Shown piece after piece: positions 8,105 through 17,095 of a stretch of 64,000 nucleotides of DNA (the stretch's first letter is position 1; each line of letters starts with the position of its first letter). The notes below the pieces were generated by a model. The model did no database searches and was not told the DNA's origin. It saw nothing but the letters and a program-made list of their open reading frames with translations. A program made the position numbers and the translations under genes. The stretch is from positions 3,310,001-3,374,000 of the forward strand of contig NZ_CP027667.1 of NCBI RefSeq assembly GCF_003008575.1, given 5' to 3'. This DNA comes from Melaminivora suipulveris (GTDB taxonomy: Bacteria > Pseudomonadota > Gammaproteobacteria > Burkholderiales > Burkholderiaceae_C).

Positions 8105-9091
8105 ATGACAAGTTCCAAACCCCGCGTCCTGATCGCGCGCAAGATCTTCCCCGAGGTGGTGCAGCGCCTGTCGCAGCACTTTCACGTGCAGGCCAACGAC
8201 GCCGACACGCCGTGGAACCCCGCCGAGCTGGTCGCGCAACTGCAGGACAAGGACGGCGCACTCACCACCGGCAGCCAGCGCATCGACGGCGAACTGCTGG
8301 CCGCCTGCCCGCGCCTGAAGATCGTCGCCAACATGGCGGTGGGCTACAACAACTTCGACGTGGCCGCCATGAGCGCCGCCGGCGTGCAGGGCACCAACAC
8401 GCCCGACGTGCTGACCGAGACCACGGCCGACTTCGGCTTCGCGCTGCTGATGGCCACCGCCCGGCGCATGACGGAGGCCGAGCACTACCTGCGCGCCGGG
8501 CGCTGGCGCAATTGGAGCTACGACATGTTCGCCGGCGGCGAAGTGCACGGCAGCACCCTGGCCATCCTGGGCATGGGCCGCATCGGCCAGGCCATCGCGC
8601 GGCGCGGCGCCCATGGCTTCGGCATGCGGGTGATCTACCACAACCGCTCGCGCCTCGATGCGCAACTGGAGGCCGAGTGCCGCGCCACCTACGTGGACAA
8701 GAACACGCTGCTGGCGCAGGCCGACCACCTGGTGCTGGTGCTGCCCTACACGCCCGAGTCGCACCACGCCATCGGCGCGGCCGAGCTGGCACGCATGAAG
8801 CCCACCGCCACGCTCATCAACATCGCGCGCGGCGGCATCGTCGACGACGCGGCGCTGGCGCAGGCACTGAAGGACCGGCGCATCGCCGCCGCCGGGCTGG
8901 ATGTGTTCGAGGGCGAGCCACGCGTGCATCCCGGCCTGCTGGAGGTGCCCAACGTGGTGCTGACCCCGCACATCGCCAGCGCCACCGTAGCCACACGCCT
9001 GGCCATGGCGAATCTGGCGGCGGACAATCTGATCGCCTTCTTCGAGACCGGCCGCGCGCTGACTCCGGTGAACGCGCCGCAAACCCCATAA
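8105..9091 (+). CDS. D-glycerate dehydrogenase / hydroxypyruvate-glyoxylate reductase
   Basis: A 328-residue D-2-hydroxyacid dehydrogenase that likely reduces glyoxylate or hydroxypyruvate with NAD(P)H. The nucleotide-binding motif LGMGRIGQAIARR is near residues 155-167. The catalytic triad residues are the arginine in NIARGGIVDD, the glutamate in GLDVFEGEP and the histidine in LTPHIASAT. The start ATG is one base past the stop of the antiporter gene. The ILGMGRIG pattern and overall length favour the glyoxylate/hydroxypyruvate reductase group over phosphoglycerate dehydrogenase. Confidence 0.88.
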   Translation: MTSSKPRVLIARKIFPEVVQRLSQHFHVQANDADTPWNPAELVAQLQDKDGALTTGSQRIDGELLAACPRLKIVANMAVGYNNFDVAAMSAAGVQGTNTPDVLTETTADFGFALLMATARRMTEAEHYLRAGRWRNWSYDMFAGGEVHGSTLAILGMGRIGQAIARRGAHGFGMRVIYHNRSRLDAQLEAECRATYVDKNTLLAQADHLVLVLPYTPESHHAIGAAELARMKPTATLINIARGGIVDDAALAQALKDRRIAAAGLDVFEGEPRVHPGLLEVPNVVLTPHIASATVATRLAMANLAADNLIAFFETGRALTPVNAPQTP

Positions 9092-9098
9092 ATCAAGC

Positions 9099-9154
9099 AA
9101 AAAAGGCCTTGAGCCGGCGTCAATCAAGCGCAGGGAGCTATATTTTTAATAGCA
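9099..9154 (+). repeat. Dispersed ~55-bp repeat, copy A
   Basis: Belongs to a family with approximate pattern AAAAA-GGCYTCAGYCGGCGT, then ATCAAGCG, then AGCTAT, an A/T run and TAGCA. This copy fills the gap between the dehydrogenase gene and rmuC. Confidence 0.8.
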
Positions 9155-9164
9155 AAACAGTTTC

Positions 9165-10748
9165 ATGCAAACCTATCTGATCCTGGCCCTGTTGGTGCTC
9201 ATCGCGGCGCTTGCCGTGGCGCAACTGTTGCGCGCGCCGCGGCTGCAGTTGCCGCCCGAGTGGCTGCAGCAGATGCGCGCGCTGGAGGCCGCGGTGCAGG
9301 CCACGCAATTGGCCGTGGCGCGCAACGACGGCGCGCTGGCCGCCATGGACCAGCAGCTGCGGGGTTTCAGCCAGGCCACGCAGACGCTGCTGGACGAGCG
9401 CCTGGCGCAGGCGCGCAGCGATGCGGCGGCGGGCCGGCGCGAGCTGTCCGAGGCGCTGGCGGCGTTCCGCACCGAGCTGGGCGCGACCACGCGCACCCTG
9501 GCCGACGGCAGCGCCCAATCGCGCGAGGCGATTGCCGGCAGCACGCAGCTGTTCGGCCAGCGCATCCAGGAGCGCTTCGACGCCCTGAGCCTGTCCACGC
9601 ACAGCACGCTGGATTCGCTCAAGGGCGACATCCACACCCAGCTGTCCGCCATGGCGCTGGCGCTCAAGGACCAGTTGGCCGGCAACACGCGCCAGCTGGG
9701 CGAGCTGGCGGCCGGCAGCCAGCAAAGCGCCGAAGCCCTGCGCGGCGCGCTCAACGAGCGCCTGGCCGCCATCCAGAGCGACAACGCCGCGCGCCTGGAG
9801 GAGATGCGCCGCACGGTGGACGAAAAACTCCAGTCCACGCTGGAGCAGCGCCTGGGCGAGTCCTTCAAGCTGGTCAGCGAGCGGCTGGAGCAGGTGCACA
9901 AGGGCCTGGGCGAGATGCAGACCCTGGCCGGGAGCGTGGGTGACCTGAAGCGCGTCATGACCAACGTGAAGTCGCGCGGCACCTGGGGCGAGATGCAGCT
10001 GGGCCTGATCATCGACAACGTGCTGACCCCCGAGCAGTACGCGAAGAACGTCAAGACCATGCCCGGCAGCGAGGACCTGGTGGAGTTCGCCATCCGCCTG
10101 CCGGGCAGGCACGACGAGCACCCGGTGTGGCTGCCCATCGACTCCAAATACCCGGTCGAGCACTACCAGCGCCTGCAGGACGCGCACGACGCCGCCGACA
10201 AGGCGCAGATGCTGTCGGCCGGCAACGCTTTCGAGATGTCGATCCGCGTCGAGGCCAGGAAGATCTCGGCCAAGTACGTCTCGCCGCCGCACACCACGGA
10301 CTTCGCCGTGCTGTACCTGCCCACCGAGGGACTGTTCGCCGAAGTCATGCGCCGCCCCGGCCTGGTCGAGGCGGTGCAAAACGAGTGCCGCGTGGTCATC
10401 ACCGGCCCGGCCAACCTGGCGGCCATGCTCAACAGCCTGCAAATGGGTTTCAAGACGCTGGCCATCGAGAAGCGCTCCTCGGAAGTCTGGGGCGTGCTGG
10501 GCCAGGTCAAGACCGAGTTCGCCAAGTTCGGCGAGGTGGTCGAGGCCACGCGCAAGTCCATCGACGCGGCGGCCAAGCGCTTCGAGCAGGTTGGCGTGAG
10601 GACGCGCGCCATCCAGCGCAAGCTGCGCGACGTGCAGGAGCTGCCCGCGCCCGAGCAGGCCGGCGCCGCCGAGGCCGTGCTGGCCGCCGCCGCGCTGCTG
10701 GAGGGCGATGGCGAGGCCGAGGTCCAAACCGAGGCCGAGGACGCATGA
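9165..10748 (+). CDS. rmuC: DNA recombination protein RmuC
   Basis: A 527-residue protein that limits recombination between inverted repeats, by an unresolved nuclease-like activity. It starts with one hydrophobic segment (MQTYLILALLVLIAALAVA). Next comes a long alanine/glutamine-rich coiled coil to about residue 270, then the conserved RmuC domain with TWGEMQLGLIIDNVL, WLPIDSKYP (PD-(D/E)xK-like region) and IAKRSSEVW-type segments. The length agrees with the family. The tail is acidic (EAEVQTEAEDA). The MFS gene follows after 22 bases. Confidence 0.93.
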   Translation: MQTYLILALLVLIAALAVAQLLRAPRLQLPPEWLQQMRALEAAVQATQLAVARNDGALAAMDQQLRGFSQATQTLLDERLAQARSDAAAGRRELSEALAAFRTELGATTRTLADGSAQSREAIAGSTQLFGQRIQERFDALSLSTHSTLDSLKGDIHTQLSAMALALKDQLAGNTRQLGELAAGSQQSAEALRGALNERLAAIQSDNAARLEEMRRTVDEKLQSTLEQRLGESFKLVSERLEQVHKGLGEMQTLAGSVGDLKRVMTNVKSRGTWGEMQLGLIIDNVLTPEQYAKNVKTMPGSEDLVEFAIRLPGRHDEHPVWLPIDSKYPVEHYQRLQDAHDAADKAQMLSAGNAFEMSIRVEARKISAKYVSPPHTTDFAVLYLPTEGLFAEVMRRPGLVEAVQNECRVVITGPANLAAMLNSLQMGFKTLAIEKRSSEVWGVLGQVKTEFAKFGEVVEATRKSIDAAAKRFEQVGVRTRAIQRKLRDVQELPAPEQAGAAEAVLAAAALLEGDGEAEVQTEAEDA

Positions 10749-10770
10749 GACCGCCGCCGTCGCCCGCGCC

Positions 10771-11970
10771 ATGACGGGCGATCCCGGCGGCGGCGACAGC
10801 GCTCCGGCCAGCCTGCGCACGCTGGCGCGGCCGATCGCGGCGCAGGTCTGCATCCACGCCGCCATGACCGGCATGCGCATGGCGGCGCCGCTGCTGGCGC
10901 TGCAGAGCGGCTACGGGCCGGCGGCGGTGGGTTTTCTCTTGGCGCTATTTGCGCTGACGCAGGTCTTTCTGGCCCTGCCCGCCGGGCGCTATGCCGATCG
11001 GCATGGACTGAAGCGCCCGGTGCGCCTGGCGGTGCTGGCCGCCAGCGGCGGCGCGGCGCTGGCGCTGGCCTTTCCCGTCTTTGCCGCCCTGTGCGTGGCG
11101 GCGCTGCTGACAGGCGGCGCCACGGGCGTGGCGACCATCGCGCTGCAGCGCCACGTGGGCCGCGCGGCGCACGGGGCGGCGCAGTTGCGCAGCGTCTTCA
11201 GCTGGATGGCCATCGGCCCGGCGGTGGCCAATTTTCTGGGCCCTTTCAGCGCCGGCCTGCTGATCGACTACGCCGGCGCCGAGGCCGGCAGCCTGGCCGG
11301 CTTTCGCGCATCCTTTGCGCTGCTGGCGCTGCTGCCGCTCGTGACCTGGCTGCTGGTGCGCGCCGTGCGCGAGCTGCCACCCGTGGCGGCGCCCGTCGGC
11401 GGGCCGCGCCCGCGCGCCTGGGATCTGCTGGCCGATGCCCGCTTCAGCCGGCTGCTGCTGGTCAACTGGCTGCTGTCGTCGTGCTGGGACGTGCACACCT
11501 TCGTCGTGCCGCTGCTGGGGCACGAGCGCGGGCTGTCGGCGTCCAGCATCGGCACCATCCTGGGCGTGTTCGCCATGGCGGCCGCGGCCATTCGCCTGGT
11601 CATTCCACTGGTGGCCGAGCGGCTGCACGAGGCCACGGTGGTCGCCGGCGCCATGGTCGCGGCGGCGCTGCTGTTCGGCGTCTACCCGTTCTTGCACACC
11701 GCCATGCTGATGGGCGCGTGCTCGGCGCTGCTGGGGCTGGCGCTGGGCTCGGTGCAGCCCATGGTCATGAGCCTGCTGCACCAGATCACGCCGGAGCACC
11801 GCCACGGCGAGGCGCTGGGCCTGCGCGTGATGGCCATCAACGCCTCCAGCGTCGCCATGCCGCTGATGTTCGGCAGCGTGGGCGCGGCCATCGGCGTGGG
11901 CGGGCTGTTCTGGATCGTCGGCGCCGCCGTGGGCCTGGGCTCGGGCGTGGCGCGCCGGCTGCGCGCGTGA
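10771..11970 (+). CDS. Major facilitator superfamily transporter
   Basis: A 399-residue inner-membrane permease with about 12 hydrophobic segments in two halves. The loop between helices 2 and 3 carries the MFS signature (GRYADRHGLKRP, near residues 72-83). No substrate can be named. I chose the ATG at 10771 because the longer frame overlaps the acidic C-terminal coding part of rmuC and lacks a plausible leader. It is in line with rmuC. The LOG-family gene converges on it; a weak inverted repeat containing GTTGTGCGT lies between. Confidence 0.82.
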   Translation: MTGDPGGGDSAPASLRTLARPIAAQVCIHAAMTGMRMAAPLLALQSGYGPAAVGFLLALFALTQVFLALPAGRYADRHGLKRPVRLAVLAASGGAALALAFPVFAALCVAALLTGGATGVATIALQRHVGRAAHGAAQLRSVFSWMAIGPAVANFLGPFSAGLLIDYAGAEAGSLAGFRASFALLALLPLVTWLLVRAVRELPPVAAPVGGPRPRAWDLLADARFSRLLLVNWLLSSCWDVHTFVVPLLGHERGLSASSIGTILGVFAMAAAAIRLVIPLVAERLHEATVVAGAMVAAALLFGVYPFLHTAMLMGACSALLGLALGSVQPMVMSLLHQITPEHRHGEALGLRVMAINASSVAMPLMFGSVGAAIGVGGLFWIVGAAVGLGSGVARRLRA

Positions 11971-12041
11971 GGGGAGGTTGTGCGTGGTGCGTTGTGCGTG
12001 ACCCCTCGCAAAACGCTCATCGCCCAACGCACAACGTCCCG

Positions 12042-12905
12042 CTACAGCTTGTAGAAGGTGCGAATGATGTTCCAGGCTTCCGCCGGGTCGTCGGTGATGC
12101 GAAACAGATTCAGGTCGGCCGGCGAGATGGTGCCCATCTCCAGCAGCACGTCGAAGTTGATCAGCGCGCGCCAGAAGGCGCTGCCAAAGAGCACGATGGG
12201 CACCGGCTTGGCCTTGGTGGTTTGCACCAGGGTCAGCACCTCGAACAGCTCGTCCATGGTGCCGAAGCCGCCGGGGAAGACCACCAACGCCTTGGCGCGC
12301 ATCATGAAGTGCATCTTGCGCAGCGCGAAGTAGTGGAACTTGTACGACAGCGACGGCGTGATGTAGCGGTTGCCGCTTTGCTCGTGCGGCAGGGTGATGT
12401 TCAGGCCCACGTTGGGCGCGCCTGCCTCGTGCGCACCGCGGTTGGCCGCTTCCATGATGCCGGGGCCGCCGCCGGTGCAGATGTACATGCGTTCGGCCGG
12501 CGCTCGCGCCTCGCTGTACTCGGCCACCAGCGCGGCAAAGGCGCGCGCGGCCTGGTAGTAGGCGCTGTTACGCACGGCGCGTTCGGCCAGGGCGATGCGC
12601 TCCTCGTCGCCGCTGGTGCGAGCGTCCTGTAGCAGCCGCTCGGCGTCCTCGGGCGCGAGAAAGCGCGCGCTGCCGTAGACCACGATGGTGCTCTCGATGC
12701 CCTGGGCGGTCTGGCCCAGGTCGGGTTTGAGCAATTCGAGCTGAAAGCGGATGCCACGCGTCTCGCGGCGCAGCAGGAACTCGGGATCGGCAAACGCCAG
12801 GCGGTAGGAGTCGGCGTGCAGCGGGTTGCCCGAGACGGCGTAGTTGTGCAGCTCGTTCCAGGCGTTGGACAGGCGGCTGTCTTGCAGGTTGGTATTGGCG
12901 TCCAT
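12042..12905 (-). CDS. LOG family protein (TIGR00730-like nucleotide phosphoribohydrolase family)
   Basis: A 287-residue cytoplasmic protein of the lysine decarboxylase-like (LOG) fold. Members release a base from nucleoside 5'-monophosphates, including cytokinin ribotides. The signature PGGFGTMDELFEVLT is at about residues 211-225, preceded by the nucleotide-binding TGGGPGIMEAANRGA. The N-terminal 80 residues extend beyond the minimal LOG core. The substrate is unknown; it is not a real lysine decarboxylase. A dispersed repeat separates it from crcB upstream. Confidence 0.83.
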   Translation of the reverse strand: MDANTNLQDSRLSNAWNELHNYAVSGNPLHADSYRLAFADPEFLLRRETRGIRFQLELLKPDLGQTAQGIESTIVVYGSARFLAPEDAERLLQDARTSGDEERIALAERAVRNSAYYQAARAFAALVAEYSEARAPAERMYICTGGGPGIMEAANRGAHEAGAPNVGLNITLPHEQSGNRYITPSLSYKFHYFALRKMHFMMRAKALVVFPGGFGTMDELFEVLTLVQTTKAKPVPIVLFGSAFWRALINFDVLLEMGTISPADLNLFRITDDPAEAWNIIRTFYKL

Positions 12906-12923
12906 CGGAAGTGAAATTTGGGT

Positions 12924-12973
12924 GTTTTTGGCCTTCAGTCGGCGTGTATAAAGCGTGAGTAGCTATCAAAAAA
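12924..12973 (+). repeat. Dispersed ~55-bp repeat, copy B
   Basis: Contains GGCCTTCAGTCGGCGTGTAT, AAGCGTGAGTAGCTATC and a run of A. It lies between the LOG-family gene and crcB. Confidence 0.8.
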
Positions 12974-12982
12974 GGAGCGTGT

Positions 12983-13366
12983 TCAGACGGCGCGCCACAG
13001 CCACGGTGCGCTGTGCAGGCCAGCCCAGGCAGCGGCGATCGAGCCGGCCACATGCGCCAGCGTGATGCCCAGGGCCAGGCCCAGGCGGCTTTGCAGCAGC
13101 AGGCCCAGCACCTCGGCGGAGAAGGTGGAAAAAGTGGTCAGCGCACCCAGAAAGCCCGTGACCAGCAGCGCGCGCCACAGCGGATCGAGCTGGGGCTGCG
13201 CTTGCAACACGCCCAGCACCAGCCCCACCAGGTAGCCGCCGGCCACGTTGGCGGCCAGGGTGCCCCAGGGCAGCAAGGCGCCGGGCGTGTTCAGCCACAG
13301 CGCCAGGCGCCAGCGCGCCAGCGCGCCGGCGCTGGCGCCAACGCAGATGGCGAGGATTTGCAGCAT
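12983..13366 (-). CDS. crcB: Fluoride efflux channel CrcB/Fluc
   Basis: A 127-residue membrane protein that forms dimeric fluoride channels in the inner membrane. It has four hydrophobic segments. The family motifs GASAGALARWRLAL near the N-terminus, WGTLAANVAGGYLVG in helix 2 and GFLGALTTFSTFS in helix 3 are all present. I took the ATG at 13366; an in-frame TTG 18 bases upstream is less likely. No fluoride riboswitch is recognisable in the short upstream gap. Confidence 0.92.
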   Translation of the reverse strand: MLQILAICVGASAGALARWRLALWLNTPGALLPWGTLAANVAGGYLVGLVLGVLQAQPQLDPLWRALLVTGFLGALTTFSTFSAEVLGLLLQSRLGLALGITLAHVAGSIAAAWAGLHSAPWLWRAV

Positions 13367-13417
13367 GGGCGGCGAATGTAGCAAAGCGCGCCGCGGCGCC
13401 TCGCTGGTGGGCGCGCT

Positions 13418-14722
13418 TCAGCGCACCGTCATCTGCTGCGGCAGCCAGGTCACGATGCCCGGCACCAGGTAGATCAGCGCCACGGCCGCGCACATCAGCC
13501 CGAACATGGGCAGCGTCACCTTGGCGATCCAGGGCAGGTGCCGCCCGGTCATGCCCTGCAGCACGAACAGGTTGAAGCCCACGGGCGGCGTGATCTGCGC
13601 CATCTCCACCACTAGCACCACGAAAACGCCGAACCATAGCGTGTCGATGCCGGCGGCCTGCACCGTGGGCATGATGACGCCCATGGTCAGCACCACCATG
13701 GAGATGCCGTCCAGAAAGCAGCCCAGCACGATGTAGAAGATGGCCAGCGCCACGATCAGCTGGGCGCGGGACAGCCCCAGCGAGGCGATCCACTCGGCCA
13801 GGTGGCGCGGCAGGCCGATGTAGCCCATGGCAAGCGTCAGGAACGCCGCGCCGGCCAGGATCAGCGCGATCATGCAGTACAGCCGCGTGGCGCCCATCAG
13901 CGCCTCGCGAAAGCTGGTCCAGGACAGCGAGCCCTGCACGGCGGACAGCACCAGCGAGCCGACCACGCCCACGGCGGCGGCCTCGGTGGCCGTCGCCAGG
14001 CCGGTGTAGATCGAGCCCAGCACGGCGGCGATCAGCAGCACCACCGGGATCAGCGCGCGCGATTCGGACAGCTTTTGCGCCAGCGACATGCGCGTGTCCG
14101 ACTTTGGCACCTGGTCGGGGTGGCGCAGCGCCCACAGCATGATGTAGCCCGAGAACAGCGCCGCCAGCAGCACGCCCGGCAGCACGCCGGCGATGAACAG
14201 CTGCGAGATCGAGACCTCGGCCGTCACGCCGTAGACGATCATGATGATGGACGGCGGGATGAGCAGCCCCAGGGTGCTGGCGCCGGCCAGCGTGCCGACC
14301 ACCATGTGGTCCGGGTAGCCACGGCGCGTCAGCTCGGGCAGCGTCATCTTGCCGATGGTGGCGCAGGTAGCGGCGCTCGATCCTGACACCGCCGCGAAGA
14401 TCGCACAGCCGACCACATTGGTGTGTAGCAGCCTGCCGGGCAGCGACTGCACCCACGGCGCCAGGCCCCGGAACATGTCCTGCGACAGCCGGGTGCGGAA
14501 CAAAATCTCGCCCATCCAGATGAACAGCGGCAGGGCGGTGAGCGTCCAGCTCGACGACGAGCCCCAGATGGTCACCGCCATGGCGTCGCCCGCCGGGCGG
14601 GAAGAAAAAAGCTGCATGCCGATCCACGCCACGCCCGACAGCGTCAGGCCGATCCATACGCCGCTGGCCAGGATCAAAAACAGCGAGCCGATCAGCAGCG
14701 CGGTGATGGCAAGGTCGCTCAT
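13418..14722 (-). CDS. TRAP transporter large permease subunit (DctM)
   Basis: A 434-residue inner-membrane protein with about 12-13 hydrophobic segments. It is the ion-coupled transport subunit of a tripartite ATP-independent periplasmic transporter. Typical DctM regions are PLFIWMGEILFRT, VVGCAIFAAVSGSSAAT and ITPPVGFNLFVLQG. The start at 14722 is the first methionine giving a hydrophobic N-terminus (MSDLAITALLIGSLFLIL). The gene follows the DctQ gene by 19 bases. Confidence 0.92.
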   Translation of the reverse strand: MSDLAITALLIGSLFLILASGVWIGLTLSGVAWIGMQLFSSRPAGDAMAVTIWGSSSSWTLTALPLFIWMGEILFRTRLSQDMFRGLAPWVQSLPGRLLHTNVVGCAIFAAVSGSSAATCATIGKMTLPELTRRGYPDHMVVGTLAGASTLGLLIPPSIIMIVYGVTAEVSISQLFIAGVLPGVLLAALFSGYIMLWALRHPDQVPKSDTRMSLAQKLSESRALIPVVLLIAAVLGSIYTGLATATEAAAVGVVGSLVLSAVQGSLSWTSFREALMGATRLYCMIALILAGAAFLTLAMGYIGLPRHLAEWIASLGLSRAQLIVALAIFYIVLGCFLDGISMVVLTMGVIMPTVQAAGIDTLWFGVFVVLVVEMAQITPPVGFNLFVLQGMTGRHLPWIAKVTLPMFGLMCAAVALIYLVPGIVTWLPQQMTVR

Positions 14723-14741
14723 GCAGTCCTTTGATGGCTTG

Positions 14742-15251
14742 TCATTCGTTGCGCAGCGCCTCGCCGGCCTCGGGCTGCGCACGTTCGCCGCGCGCCTCCA
14801 GCACCAGCTCGTCCAGGCAGGCGACGGCCAGGATGACCGCGCCCACGGCCATGCCGATCTGCGGCAGCCACAGCGGCGTGGCGTCGTTGGCGGTGGAGAT
14901 GTCGTTGAAAACATGAGACTGCCACGCCAGCCGCACGCTGTACCAGGCAAAGAGCAGCGCCAGCAGCGCGCCCAGCCCCAGCGCGAACAGCTCCAGGCCG
15001 CGCCGCCAGGGCCCGCGCAGGTAGGTCAGCACCAGCGTCACGCGGATGTGCTCGCCGCGCTTGAGCGTGTGCGCCAGCGCCAGAAAGCCCGCGCCGGCCA
15101 TCAGGTAGCCGGCGTAGGCGTCGATGCCGGAGATGTGGAAGTTGAACTGCCGCCCGGCAATCGACAGCAGCACCGCCACCAAGAGCAGCACCATGCACAA
15201 GGCGGCCAGGGCGGCGGTGCTGTCATACAGCGCATCAAGCAGGCGGCGCAT
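14742..15251 (-). CDS. TRAP transporter small permease subunit (DctQ)
   Basis: A 169-residue protein with four hydrophobic segments and the DctQ pattern of a conserved basic stretch between helices (TLKRGEHIRVTLV). It partners the large permease encoded just downstream. The start could be ATG at 15251 or GTG one codon earlier; neither has a clear ribosome binding site. It lies between the DctP and DctM genes in a three-gene operon. Confidence 0.9.
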   Translation of the reverse strand: MRRLLDALYDSTAALAALCMVLLLVAVLLSIAGRQFNFHISGIDAYAGYLMAGAGFLALAHTLKRGEHIRVTLVLTYLRGPWRRGLELFALGLGALLALLFAWYSVRLAWQSHVFNDISTANDATPLWLPQIGMAVGAVILAVACLDELVLEARGERAQPEAGEALRNE

Positions 15252-15273
15252 CACGATTGCAGGTCAGGTCCAC

Positions 15274-16254
15274 TCATTGCTTGCGGTAGGCATCCACCAG
15301 CGCGCGGCCATCGGCGCCGGCCTTGTCCAGCCATTCCTTGAGCATGGTGTCACCCACCTTGGCCATGTCGGCCTTCAGTTGCGCGCTGGGCGGCAGCACC
15401 TGCATGCCCTCGGCCTTCAGCTTGGCCAGGGTCTCGTCGTTGACCCGGCGGCTGGCGGTCCAGCCGCGCTTTTCGGCCTCGGCAGCGGCCTTGAGCAGGG
15501 CGTCCTGCGTGGGCTTGTCCAGCGCGTCGAAGGCCTTCTTGTTCACGATCACTGCGTTCTTGGGCAGCCAGGCCTGGGTGTCGTAGTAGTACTTCAGGTG
15601 CTCGTAGAGCTTGCTGTCCACGCCCGTGGCGCCCGAGGTCATGGTCGACTCGACCACGCCCGTGGCCAGCGCCTGCGAGAACTCGGCCGCCTGCACCGTC
15701 ACCGGCTGCGCGCCCACCAGCTCGGCGATGCGCGCCGTGGCCGGGCTGTAGGCGCGCCACTTGATGCCCTTGAGATCAGCCGCGGTGCTCACCGGCTTCT
15801 TGGTGTAGATACCCTGCGGCGGCCAGGCCACCGTGTACAGGAGCGCCATGCCCTGCTCGGCCAGCTTCTTCTCCAGGAAGGGCTTTTGCGCCTGGTACAG
15901 CTTCCACGACGCGTCGTAGCTGTCGGCCAGGAAGGGCAGGCCGTCGACGCCGAACAGCTGCCACTCGTTCTGGAAGTTGACCAGCAGGATCTCGCCCAGC
16001 TGCGCTTGGCCCCCCTGCACGGCGCGCTTGATCTCGGGCGCCTTGAACAGCGATGCGTTGGCGTGCACGGTGATCTTGAGCTTGCCGCCGGTGGCCTTGT
16101 CCACGTCGCCGGCGAACTGCGTCAGGTTCTCGGTGTGGAAGTTGCTCGCCGGGTAGGCGGCCGCCAGGTCCCATTTGGTCTGCGCCAGCGCGGCCGGCGC
16201 GGCGAGGGCGCTGGCCAGCGCAACGGCCAGGGCGGCCAGGTGTCGTCGCTGCAT
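15274..16254 (-). CDS. TRAP transporter substrate-binding protein (DctP family)
   Basis: A 326-residue periplasmic solute receptor. The signal peptide MQRRHLAALAVALASALAAP ends near AALAQ. The mature protein has the DctP features, including the conserved arginine in IKWRAYSP used to bind the substrate carboxylate and the following QALATGVVESTMTSG stretch. The substrate is probably an organic acid, not further defined. It is the first gene of the operon; a 13-base palindrome lies 80 bases upstream. Confidence 0.92.
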   Translation of the reverse strand: MQRRHLAALAVALASALAAPAALAQTKWDLAAAYPASNFHTENLTQFAGDVDKATGGKLKITVHANASLFKAPEIKRAVQGGQAQLGEILLVNFQNEWQLFGVDGLPFLADSYDASWKLYQAQKPFLEKKLAEQGMALLYTVAWPPQGIYTKKPVSTAADLKGIKWRAYSPATARIAELVGAQPVTVQAAEFSQALATGVVESTMTSGATGVDSKLYEHLKYYYDTQAWLPKNAVIVNKKAFDALDKPTQDALLKAAAEAEKRGWTASRRVNDETLAKLKAEGMQVLPPSAQLKADMAKVGDTMLKEWLDKAGADGRALVDAYRKQ

Positions 16255-16333
16255 GTCGTGTCTCCTGAGGTGTGGTCGGTCGCCCTGTCTCGGGCAGCCG
16301 TCCAATGTAGCGGCGCCGGCGGGCTGCGGTTCT

Positions 16334-16346
16334 AGGTGATTCACCT
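16334..16346. promoter_or_regulatory. Palindrome upstream of the TRAP operon
   Basis: AGGTGA-T-TCACCT is a perfect inverted repeat about 80 bases before the DctP start. It could bind a dimeric regulator; no regulator gene is adjacent. Confidence 0.35.
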
Positions 16347-16437
16347 GAACACTCACGAAAATGGCGCGCCACGCGCCGCAGCAGCCGTTCGCTAGGGTAT
16401 TCCTGCCGCCGGCGCCCCAGGCGCTCTGCCTAGAATC

Positions 16438-16450
16438 TGCTGCACTGCAA
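16438..16450. promoter_or_regulatory. PhaR-type operator of phaR
   Basis: TGCTGCACTGCAA is the exact reverse complement of the 13-base core TTGCAGTGCAGCA shared by the two phasin operators. It lies 51 bases before the phaR start, which suggests autoregulation. Confidence 0.75.
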
Positions 16451-16500
16451 TACGACCAAACACCGGCCGCGCGAGCCGCCGGGCACAGCGAGGACTCCCG

Positions 16501-17064
16501 GTGCCAGACAAGAACCCCCCCATCAGCGAAGACCAGAGCCCGGACAGCAGCGCCGGGGCGAGCGAGCGGGTCATCAAGAAGTACCCCAACCGGCGCCTGT
16601 ACGACACCAACACCTCGACCTACATCACGCTGGCCGAGGTCAAGCAGCTCGTCATCGACGGCGAGGCCGTCGTGGTGCGCGACGCCAAGACCGGCGACGA
16701 CCTGACGCGCAGCATCCTCCTGCAGATCATCCTGGACGAGGAAGCCGGCGGCGCGCCCATGTTCAGCGAGGCGGCGCTGGCCAATATCATCCGCTTCTAC
16801 GGCCACGCCATGCAGGGCTACATGGGCGCGTATCTGGAGAAGAACGTGCAGATGTTCAGCGAATTCCAGTCTCGCCTGGCCGAGCAGACCAAGGGCCTGT
16901 CGCCCGAGAAGTGGGCGCAGCTCATGCAGCTCAATTCGCCGCTCATGAAGACCTGGATGGGCAGCTACGCCGAGCAGTCGCAAAACGCCTTCGCGCAGAT
17001 GAACGAGCAGATGCGGCGCCAGACGGAGCAGATGCTGGAGGCGTTTGGGGTGAAGAAGCGCTGA
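16501..17064 (+). CDS. phaR: Polyhydroxyalkanoate synthesis repressor PhaR
   Basis: A 187-residue DNA-binding regulator that represses phasin genes and is titrated by PHA granules. The N-terminal DNA-binding domain is recognised by VIKKYPNRRLYDTNTSTYIT at about residues 22-41, followed by the PHB-accumulation regulatory domain and a glutamine/methionine-rich helical tail. The GTG start at 16501 has GAGGA seven bases upstream. A matching operator core lies before the gene and two before phasin, so target and regulator are both in this window. Confidence 0.94.
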   Translation: MPDKNPPISEDQSPDSSAGASERVIKKYPNRRLYDTNTSTYITLAEVKQLVIDGEAVVVRDAKTGDDLTRSILLQIILDEEAGGAPMFSEAALANIIRFYGHAMQGYMGAYLEKNVQMFSEFQSRLAEQTKGLSPEKWAQLMQLNSPLMKTWMGSYAEQSQNAFAQMNEQMRRQTEQMLEAFGVKKR

Positions 17065-17095
17065 CAGGCAGGGCGTTGGTGGCTTGGTCGTTTGA

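Noticed and set aside
11986-12038. Inverted repeat with GTTGTGCGT/ACGCACAAC between the MFS and LOG-family genes
   Set aside because: Arms are imperfect, the loop is long and no T-run follows, so it is too weak to call as a terminator.
13367-13417. Fluoride riboswitch before crcB
   Set aside because: The gap upstream of crcB is about 50 bases and shows no recognisable pseudoknot pattern.
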